A stretch of DNA of 20,311 nt from CAZTTG01 sp964615935 (GTDB taxonomy: Bacteria > Planctomycetota > UBA1135 > GCA-002686595). The notes beneath the pieces are model-generated. The model did not search any database. It worked only from the letters and a program-made list of their open reading frames with translations, and had not been told where the DNA came from. The position numbers were made by a program, and so were the translations under genes. Where the stretch lies: the NCBI GenBank assembly GCA_964615935.1, contig CAZTTG010000108.1:1-20311 (forward strand), in the 5' to 3' direction. Shown here in pieces: positions 14,527 to 20,311 of the stretch (its first letter is position 1; each line of letters begins with the position of its first letter).

Positions 14527-16077
14527 CTACTCCCACTCGATGGTGGCCGGCGGCTTGGTGCTGATGTCCAGCACCACCCGGTTGATGCCCGGGACCTCGT
14601 TGATGATGCGGCCCGAGATGCGCGAGAGCAGGTCGCGCGGCAGCAGGGCCCAGTCGGCGGTCATGGCGTCCTCGGAGGTGACCACCCGCAGGCAGCCGGT
14701 CTCCTCGTAGGTGCGGGCGTCGCCCATCACCCCCACCGAGCGCACCGGCAGGAGCACCGCGAAGTACTGCCACAGGCCGGTGTGGGCGCCCCACATCTCG
14801 ATCTCCCCGGTGACGACGCTGTCGGCCTCGCGCAGCACGTGCAGGCGCTCGGGCGTGCACTCGCCCAGGCAGCGCACCGCCAGGCCCGGACCCGGGAAGG
14901 GCTGGCGCTCGACCAGGCCGGGGTTCAGGCCCAGGAAGCGGCCGATGGCGCGCACCTCGTCCTTGAAGAGCTCGCGCAGGGGCTCGATCAGGTCCATCTC
15001 CAGGTCGTCGGGGAGGCCCCCGACGTTGTGGTGGCTCTTGATGACCGAGGTCTCGCCGCCGTGGACGCTCTCGGACTCGATCACGTCCGGGTAGAGGGTG
15101 CCCTGGCCCAGGAAGCGGGCGTCCTGGAAGCGCCGGGCCTCCTCGCGGAAGACCTCGATGAACTCGTGGCCGATCCGCTTGCGCTTCACCTCGGGATCGC
15201 TGACGCCCTCGAGCCGCTTCAGGAAGCGGTCCGCGGCGTCCACCACGGTGAGGTCCATCCCCAGGCCCTCGCCGAAGGCCGTCTCCACCAGGGCCCGCTC
15301 GTTCTTCCGCAACAGGCCGTTGTCGACGAAGATGCAGTGGAGCCGCTCGCCGATGGCCCGGTGGATCAGGACCGAGGCCACCGAGCTGTCCACGCCCCCG
15401 GAGATCCCCATCACCACCTCGCCGGTGGGGCCCACCCGCGCGCGGATCTTCTCGATCTCGCGGTCGACGATCGACTCCGGGAGCCAGTCGCCCGGGAGGC
15501 GGCACACCCCGGCGACGAAGTTCTCGATCAGCTCGCGTCCGCGGACGGTGTGGGTGACCTCGGGGTGGAACTGCAGGCCATAGAAGCCCCGCTCCGGGTC
15601 CCCCACCGCGGCGAAGGGGCAGTTCTCCGAGACGCCGTAGATCTGGAAGCCCTCGGGCAGGCTCACCACCCGGTCCCCGTGGCTCATCCACACCGCGGTG
15701 CGGCCCCCCAGCCCGTCGAAGAGGTCGGTGGAGCGGCGCACCTCCAGCGAGGTGGGTCCGAACTCGCGCTTGTCGGAGGCCTGCACGTCCCCGCCCAGCT
15801 CGCGCGCCATCCACTGCATGCCGTAGCAGATGCCCAGCATGGGGACGCCCAGCCGCAGCAGCTCGCGCGGCACGCTGGGAGCGTCGGGGGCGTAGACCGA
15901 GGCCGGCCCGCCGGAGAGGATCACCCCGCCGAGCCGCATGTCGGCGGCCACCTCCAGCGCCCGCTGCGGCGGCGCGATCTGGCACCAGGTGCCCGCCTCG
16001 CGCACGCGGCGCGCGATCAGCTGGGCGTACTGGGCGCCCAGGTCCACCACCAGGATTCCACGCGGCAGCTCACTCAT
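14527..16077 (-). CDS. guaA: GMP synthase (glutamine-hydrolysing)
   Basis: A 516-residue single-chain GMP synthase that converts XMP, ATP and glutamine to GMP in the cytoplasm. The N-terminal class I glutamine amidotransferase domain shows GGVILSGGPASVY (50-62), nucleophile Cys84 in MLGICYGMQ, and His171/Glu173 in LQFHPEVTHT. The ATP-pyrophosphatase domain has the P-loop VMGISGGVDSSVASVLIHRA (222-241). The C-terminal dimerisation domain has FPGPGLAVR and ends RVVLDISTKPPATIEWE, the usual GuaA terminus. The length is typical. The ATG lies inside the 3' end of guaB (8-bp overlap, ATGAGTGA) without its own Shine-Dalgarno, so translation is probably coupled to the preceding enzyme of the same pathway. 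Confidence 0.98.
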   Translation of the reverse strand: MSELPRGILVVDLGAQYAQLIARRVREAGTWCQIAPPQRALEVAADMRLGGVILSGGPASVYAPDAPSVPRELLRLGVPMLGICYGMQWMARELGGDVQASDKREFGPTSLEVRRSTDLFDGLGGRTAVWMSHGDRVVSLPEGFQIYGVSENCPFAAVGDPERGFYGLQFHPEVTHTVRGRELIENFVAGVCRLPGDWLPESIVDREIEKIRARVGPTGEVVMGISGGVDSSVASVLIHRAIGERLHCIFVDNGLLRKNERALVETAFGEGLGMDLTVVDAADRFLKRLEGVSDPEVKRKRIGHEFIEVFREEARRFQDARFLGQGTLYPDVIESESVHGGETSVIKSHHNVGGLPDDLEMDLIEPLRELFKDEVRAIGRFLGLNPGLVERQPFPGPGLAVRCLGECTPERLHVLREADSVVTGEIEMWGAHTGLWQYFAVLLPVRSVGVMGDARTYEETGCLRVVTSEDAMTADWALLPRDLLSRISGRIINEVPGINRVVLDISTKPPATIEWE

Positions 16078-17527
16078 CGGGGGCGTTGTAGTTGCTGGAT
16101 TCCTTGGTGATGGTCACGTCGTGGGGGTGGCTCTCGCGGATGCCGGCGGCGGTGATGCGCAGGAAGTCGGCGTTCTCCCACAGCTCAGGAATCCCCCGGG
16201 CTCCCAGGTAGCCCATGCCCGCGCGCAGGCCGCCCACGAACTGGTAGACGAAGGGGGACAGCCGCCCCTTGAAGGGGACCATGCCCTCGATGCCCTCGGG
16301 CACCAGCTTGTCGGTCTCGGTGACGCCGCCCTGCCCGTAGCGCTCCTTGGAGCCCTTCTGCATGGCCCCCACCGAGCCCATGCCGCGGACCGACTTGAAG
16401 GTGCGGCCGCGGTACAGGAAGGTCTCTCCGGGGCTCTCCTCCAGGCCCGCGAACAGCCCCCCCAGCATGACGCAGGAGGCCCCCGCCGCCAGGGCCTTGA
16501 CCATGTCGCCGGACTGGCGGATGCCGCCGTCGGCGATGATCGGCAGGTCCCGGCCGCGCAGGGCCTCGGCCACCTGTCGGACGGCGGTGAACTGGGGCAC
16601 GCCGATACCGGCCACGACCCGCGTGGTGCAGATGGAGCCCGGTCCGATCCCCACCTTGACGCCGTCGGCGCCCGCCTCGGCCAGGGCGCGAGCGGCCGCC
16701 GCGGTGGCGATGTTGCCGGCCACCACGTCGACCGAGAGGCGCCCCTTCAGGTCGCGCACGGTCTCCAGCACGTTGCTGCTGTGCCCGTGGGCGGTGTCCA
16801 CGACCAGCACGTCCACGCCGGCCTCCACCAGCCCCTCGGCGCGCTCGAGGTCGCGCACCCCGATGGCCGCCCCCACCCGCAGCCGGCCGCGCTCGTCGGT
16901 GGCCGAGTTGGGGAAAGAGGTCAGCATGTTGAGGTCCTTGATGGTGATCAGGCCCTTGAGCCTCATCTCCTCGTCGCAGATGATGAGCTTCTCGACCTTG
17001 TGGCGGTGCAGCAATTCGCGGGCCTCGTCCAGCGAGGTGCCCGGGGGCGCGGTGACCAGACCCTGCGAGGTCATCACCTCGGCCACCGGCGTGCCGGGGT
17101 TCTTGTGGAACTTGCAGTCCCGGCTGGTGAGGATGCCCACCACCGTCTCTCCCTCGAGGATCGGCAGCCCCGAGATGTGGTGGCTCTGCATGATCGCGCG
17201 CGCGTCGCCCAGGCTGGCCGAGGGCGGCAGGGTGACCGGGTCGAGGATGACCCCGTTGGCCGAGCGCTTGACCTGGTCCACCTCGCGGATCTGGCCCTCG
17301 ATCGACAGGTTGCGGTGGATCACCCCGATCCCCCCCTCGCGCGCCAGGGCCACGGCCAGGACCGACTCGGTCACCGTGTCCATGGCCGCCGAGGAGAGGG
17401 GGATGTGCAGCGGCACGTTGCGCGAGAAGCGGGTCCCCACCTCGACCTCGGCGGGCAGCACGTCCGAGTGCCGGGGGACCAGCAGGACGTCGTCGAAGGT
17501 GAGACCGATGGGCATCTCCGTCGACAT
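16070..17527 (-). CDS. guaB: IMP dehydrogenase
   Basis: A 485-residue IMP dehydrogenase, which oxidises IMP to XMP with NAD+ at the committed step of guanine nucleotide synthesis. The TIM-barrel start is GLTFDDVLLVPRHSDVLP (8-25). Two CBS domains are inserted at about 95-205, including SHHISGLPILEGETVVGILT. The catalytic loop VGIGPGSICTTRVVAGIG (292-309) carries nucleophile Cys300. IADGGIRQSGDMVKALAAGA and SVRGMGSVGAMQKGSKERYG follow, the latter including the mobile flap region. The length is normal. ATG 17527 is preceded by GGGAGGAG about 8-9 bp upstream, a strong ribosome site; an upstream in-frame extension is rejected. It is transcribed first and followed by guaA with overlap. The CBS pair suggests allosteric control by purine nucleotides, as in other bacterial enzymes. 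Confidence 0.98.
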   Translation of the reverse strand: MSTEMPIGLTFDDVLLVPRHSDVLPAEVEVGTRFSRNVPLHIPLSSAAMDTVTESVLAVALAREGGIGVIHRNLSIEGQIREVDQVKRSANGVILDPVTLPPSASLGDARAIMQSHHISGLPILEGETVVGILTSRDCKFHKNPGTPVAEVMTSQGLVTAPPGTSLDEARELLHRHKVEKLIICDEEMRLKGLITIKDLNMLTSFPNSATDERGRLRVGAAIGVRDLERAEGLVEAGVDVLVVDTAHGHSSNVLETVRDLKGRLSVDVVAGNIATAAAARALAEAGADGVKVGIGPGSICTTRVVAGIGVPQFTAVRQVAEALRGRDLPIIADGGIRQSGDMVKALAAGASCVMLGGLFAGLEESPGETFLYRGRTFKSVRGMGSVGAMQKGSKERYGQGGVTETDKLVPEGIEGMVPFKGRLSPFVYQFVGGLRAGMGYLGARGIPELWENADFLRITAAGIRESHPHDVTITKESSNYNAPDE

Positions 17528-17582
17528 GGCGAGCTCTCCTCCCTCTCCTGCTTCGGCGGGCGGGCTCCCCTGCGGTAGCCCG

Positions 17583-17600
17583 TTTTCCCGGGTGGGAAAA
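17583..17600. promoter_or_regulatory. 18-bp palindrome at the 5' end of the guaBA leader
   Basis: TTTTCCC (17583-17589), loop GGGT, GGGAAAA (17594-17600) is a perfect 7-bp inverted repeat. It begins 6 bp downstream of the predicted -10 box of the guaBA promoter, so it overlaps or adjoins the transcription start. It could be an operator for a repressor or an mRNA 5' stem-loop. The four A/T pairs at each outer edge stand out in this GC-rich sequence. Confidence 0.5.
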
Positions 17601-17605
17601 GGCTG

Positions 17606-17634
17606 ATTGTAGCCCACCCGCGGGGGCGCTCCAA
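17606..17634 (-). promoter_or_regulatory. sigma70-type promoter of guaBA
   Basis: On the minus strand TTGGAG (17634-17629) and TACAAT (17611-17606) are separated by exactly 17 bp. The -10 box differs from TATAAT at one position; the -35 keeps TTG. The predicted start near 17599 gives a leader of about 70 nt before the guaB ATG, with a strong Shine-Dalgarno. Confidence 0.6.
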
Positions 17635-18034
17635 GCACCGAGCGCCCGGCTCCGCGTGCCCGGGGACCGGCCGGGCGAGGACCGACGAGAAGAGGGCCCG
17701 ACAGACCGCACAGGGCGGAATGCCGGGCCCAGAAGAAGGAGGAGATACGAGCCCATCGGCAGGGTCGACCGCCCATCTTGACCCCTAGTCGCCCCTTCGG
17801 GCCGAAGTCCACGGCCCGGGAAAGGCCCGGCCCGGCGGAGGTCCCGCTGGCCCGCGATTCCCACCCGCGCGTCCACCTCGGGGGCCCGCCCGGTCGATCC
17901 AGGGGGATCGGAGTCTCCCCGCCGAAAGGGACCCCATCGGGCATCGGGCGCGGCCCTCGGCGGCCGCACGCCGCCCGTCTGGATCCATCGACCTTGGCGG
18001 CCGGCCCATTGAGCCCCACTCCCGCGCGTCTACC
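17635..18034. other. 400-bp intergenic region between divergent genes
   Basis: I see no convincing gene here. The region holds scattered inverted repeats: GGGCCCG (17694-17700) with CGGGCCC (17724-17730), and CTTCG-GGC-CGAAG around 17786-17798. A purine-rich AGAAGAAGGAGGAG tract around 17731-17744 looks like a Shine-Dalgarno on the plus strand but has no start codon at a usable distance. ORFs in both directions here are Pro/Arg-rich and resemble nothing. Confidence 0.5.
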
Positions 18035-18036
18035 AT
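18009..18036 (+). promoter_or_regulatory. possible promoter of the oxidoreductase-SDR fusion gene
   Basis: TTGAGC (18009-18014) and TACCAT (18031-18036) are separated by 16 bp. If real, transcription would start near 18043 and the in-frame ATG at 18074, not 18035, would be the translation start. Both boxes are moderate matches. Confidence 0.3.
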
Positions 18037-20311
18037 GTCCACCCACATCGAGACCTCCCGGCCCGTGCTCCCCATGACCGAGAATACCAAGCAGGCGCGC
18101 CCCGCGACCCCCGCGGCCTCCGGCTCCCCGGAAGCGGTGGGGACGAGGCCCCTGCGCGGCCCCACCCGGGTCGCCATCGTGGGGGCGGGTTTCATCGCCG
18201 ACTTCCACTTCGAGATCCTGCGCGAGACGCCGGACGTCGAGATCGTGTGCGTGTGCGACTCCAACCTGGAGCGCGCCCGCTCGGCCGCCCAGCGCCACGG
18301 CGTCCCCAAGGCCGTCGCCAGCCTGGAGGAGGTGGCCCAGCTCGGGGTCCAGGTGGCCCACGTGCTGGTGCCCCCCGCCCTGCACGTCGCCGTCGCGGGC
18401 GAGCTCCTGCGGCTGGGGGTGGGAGTCTTCGCGGAGAAGCCGCTGGCCCTCTCCACCGAGGAGGCCTGCCAGCTGGCCGAGCTGGCCGCCGAGGGTGGCA
18501 TCCCCCTGGGGGTGAACCAGAACTCGGTCTTCCACCCCGCCTTCGCGGCCCTCTTGCAGCGCGTGCAGGCGGGCGAGATCGGACGGGTGGAGCACGTGCA
18601 GATCACCCTCAGCGTGCCCCTGCGCCAGCTCGACGCGGGCGACTTCTCGCACTGGATGTTCCGCTCGCCGCGGAACATCGTGTTCGAGCAGGCGCCCCAT
18701 CCCTTCGCCCAGCTCCACGCCCTGATCGGCCGCGTGCGGGAGGCCGACACCTCCCTGCTCTCCACCCGCGAGCTGCAGCCCGGGCAGCCCTTCCACGAGC
18801 GCTGGCTGATCTCGGCCCGCGCCGAGCGGGGGACCGCCGAGGTCTACCTGGCCTTCGGCCAGCCCTTCACCCGCAGCACCATCCAGGTCCTGGGCAGCGA
18901 CGGCTCGCTCGAGGTGGACCTGTGGAACAACCTGCTGTGCGGCGAGGAGAAGACCATCTGGCTGGACTTCTGGAACAGCTTCCTCGCCGGCTGGCGCCGC
19001 GGCAAGTCGCAGAAGCGCTGGGCGCGCACGACCCTGAAGGACTACCTGGCCTTCACCCTGGGCGTGGGCCCGCGCCGCGACGCCTTCTTCGCCGGCATGG
19101 AGGGCTCGATCCGCGCCTTCCACGCCGCCCTGCACGAGGGCCGGCCCCTGCCGGTGGACGGCGCGACGGGGACCGCCATCCTGGAGTGGTGCGAGGCCGT
19201 CACCGAGGGCGTGGCCGGCGACCCGGTCCGCGAGCCGGAGCTGCCCGAGCCGGGTCCCGCGCGCCCGGGCGAGATCGCGCTCCTGGGCGGGACCGGCTTC
19301 ATCGGCCGGCGCACCATCGCGCGTCTCCTGGCCGAGGACCGGCCGGTGACCTGCATCGTCCGCCGCGCCCACAGCCTGCCGGTGCAGATCACCGAGGCCG
19401 CCGCCGACGGGCGCCTGCGGCTGGTGCGCGGGAGCCTCGAGGACCGCGAGGGCATGGCCGCGGCGGTGGCCGGCGCCGAGACCGTGGTGCAGCTCGCCAC
19501 CGGCAACGGCCCCACCTGGGAGGCGGTCGAGCGCTCCATGGTGCAGGGCTCGGTGGACCTGGCCGAGGCCTGCCTGGCGGCCGGGGTGAAGCGCTACGTG
19601 TACGTCTCCTCCACCGCCTCCCTGTACCTGGGCGAGGACGCCGGGCGCGAGGTGGGCGACGAGGTGGGGGTCGATCCCAGGCCGGAGGCGCGCTCGCTCT
19701 ACGCTCGCGGCAAGATCGCCGCCGAGCGGGCCCTCGAGGCCCTGCGCGACGAGCGCGGCCTGCCGCTGGTCGTGGTGCGTCCGGCGGTCGTGCTGGGGCC
19801 CGGCTCGCCCCTGCAGCACAGCGGCCTGGGCCTGTGGGTGCGCGACAACCACTGCGTGGGCTGGGGCCCGGGGGACAACCCCCTGCCGGTGGTCTTCGTG
19901 GACGACGTGGCCGAGGCCCTGGTGCGCGTCGTCGCCCACGAGGGCGCCGAGCTGGACGGCAAGGCGCTCAACCTGGCCGCCGACGTGCCCCTCACCGCGC
20001 GGCAGATCGTCGACGAGCTGCGCCGGGCCACCGGGCGCCGGCTCGACTTCCACCCCCGCTCCCTGGGCCTGAGCCAGGTCATGGAGATCGGCAAGTGGAT
20101 CGTCAAGAAGGCCGGCCGGCGGCCGGGGGCGGTCTTCCCCTCCTGGCGCGACCTCAAGAGCCGCGCGCTGGTGCCCAAGCTCACCTGCGAGATCGCGCGC
20201 GAGGTCCTGGACTGGAAGCCCGTCGAGGACCCCGAGCGCTTCCTGGACGTGGGCGGGGGGGCCCCCCGCCCCGCCCCCCCCCCCCCCCCCGGACCAATTA
20301 CCTGTCGCAAC
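18035..20311 (+). CDS. Gfo/Idh/MocA oxidoreductase fused to SDR epimerase/dehydratase (3' partial)
   Basis: An open frame of 759 codons reaching the window end without a stop. After a low-complexity leader, residues 45-55 (RVAIVGAGFIA) start a Gfo/Idh/MocA NAD(P)-binding domain with the family's Glu134-Lys-Pro motif (VFAEKPLAL) and a substrate domain to about residue 400. A Pro-rich linker (PELPEPGPARPG) leads without a frame break into an extended SDR: GGTGFIG (418-424), VYVSSTASLY, and the YxxxK pair Tyr556/Lys560 (SLYARGKIAAERAL), then VVVRPAVVLGPGSP and VVFVDDVAEALVRVV. Both active sites look intact. This suggests a bifunctional enzyme for successive steps on a nucleotide-sugar or similar substrate; the substrate is unknown. 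ATG 18074 is an alternative start. The last 15 or so codons cross a C17 run and are unreliable. Confidence 0.88.
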   Translation, partial: MSTHIETSRPVLPMTENTKQARPATPAASGSPEAVGTRPLRGPTRVAIVGAGFIADFHFEILRETPDVEIVCVCDSNLERARSAAQRHGVPKAVASLEEVAQLGVQVAHVLVPPALHVAVAGELLRLGVGVFAEKPLALSTEEACQLAELAAEGGIPLGVNQNSVFHPAFAALLQRVQAGEIGRVEHVQITLSVPLRQLDAGDFSHWMFRSPRNIVFEQAPHPFAQLHALIGRVREADTSLLSTRELQPGQPFHERWLISARAERGTAEVYLAFGQPFTRSTIQVLGSDGSLEVDLWNNLLCGEEKTIWLDFWNSFLAGWRRGKSQKRWARTTLKDYLAFTLGVGPRRDAFFAGMEGSIRAFHAALHEGRPLPVDGATGTAILEWCEAVTEGVAGDPVREPELPEPGPARPGEIALLGGTGFIGRRTIARLLAEDRPVTCIVRRAHSLPVQITEAAADGRLRLVRGSLEDREGMAAAVAGAETVVQLATGNGPTWEAVERSMVQGSVDLAEACLAAGVKRYVYVSSTASLYLGEDAGREVGDEVGVDPRPEARSLYARGKIAAERALEALRDERGLPLVVVRPAVVLGPGSPLQHSGLGLWVRDNHCVGWGPGDNPLPVVFVDDVAEALVRVVAHEGAELDGKALNLAADVPLTARQIVDELRRATGRRLDFHPRSLGLSQVMEIGKWIVKKAGRRPGAVFPSWRDLKSRALVPKLTCEIAREVLDWKPVEDPERFLDVGGGAPRPAPPPPPGPITCRN
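20274..20311. other. C17 homopolymer and AT-richer tail, probable sequence artefact
   Basis: Seventeen consecutive C (20274-20290) follow G- and C-runs from about 20255. They are followed by 21 bases of much lower GC than anything nearby. The encoded residues become poly-Pro and lose SDR character just where that domain should end. This looks like an assembly or sequencing error at a contig edge. Confidence 0.6.

Noticed and set aside
17731..17744. A strong Shine-Dalgarno-like purine tract on the plus strand in the guaB upstream region
   Set aside because: No ATG, GTG or TTG lies at a usable distance downstream, and no coding-like frame follows.
16070..20053. A minus-strand frame extending guaB upstream to 1327 codons
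   Set aside because: The added sequence overlies the oxidoreductase-SDR fusion on the other strand and the guaB promoter region. The guaB start at 17527 has a strong ribosome site and the normal family length.
1..20311. CRISPR arrays, tRNA or rRNA genes, prophage or defence systems
   Set aside because: I saw no regularly spaced direct repeats, no tRNA-like cloverleaf or CCA ends, no rRNA sequence, and no integrase, transposase or nuclease genes.

Overview
This is a very GC-rich bacterial window with short intergenic gaps, many GTG/TTG starts and several ATGA- or GTGA-type gene overlaps. The mix is a SPINDLY/OGT-like protein, a CxPSR sulfatase, a right-handed beta-helix lipoprotein, GatCAB-type transamidation and GuaBA. 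It would fit Planctomycetota or a related GC-rich phylum, but no rRNA or other marker in the window settles the taxonomy.

Layout. (1) 92-6078, minus strand: a run of five genes in transcription order. These are a small three-helix membrane protein, a ComF-type phosphoribosyltransferase, LarC (nickel insertion for the lactate racemase cofactor), a two-domain SAM methyltransferase with an N-terminal zinc site, and an OGT/GT41-like glycosyltransferase. The last two abut exactly and look like a sugar- or protein-modification pair. Two tandem hairpins follow the last stop codon. (2) 6228-10989, plus strand: gatC-gatA-gatB with overlapping start and stop codons, followed 18 bp later by an exported sulfatase. 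(3) 11021-14499, minus strand: a multi-pass GT-C-type glycosyltransferase, then (ATGA overlap) a beta-helix lipoprotein built from two copies of one domain, the second cut short. (4) 14527-17527, minus strand: guaB-guaA (GMP synthesis) with an 8-bp overlap, a recognisable promoter and an 18-bp palindrome near the predicted transcription start. (5) 18035 to the window end, plus strand: a large in-frame fusion of a Gfo/Idh/MocA oxidoreductase with an extended SDR epimerase/dehydratase. It runs off the window through a 17-base C homopolymer that looks like an assembly artefact.

The most unusual object is a 222-bp element at 14231-14452. It is bounded by 35-bp inverted repeats (33/35 matching, 27 contiguous) and filled with nested perfect hairpins. 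It sits where the glycosyltransferase should start. Its length is a multiple of three and it is read through in the glycosyltransferase frame, where it introduces codons that are otherwise very rare here. It resembles an in-frame palindromic insertion, comparable in concept to Rickettsia palindromic elements, or a structured RNA. No complete new multi-gene system is evident; the core genes are ordinary housekeeping and envelope genes.
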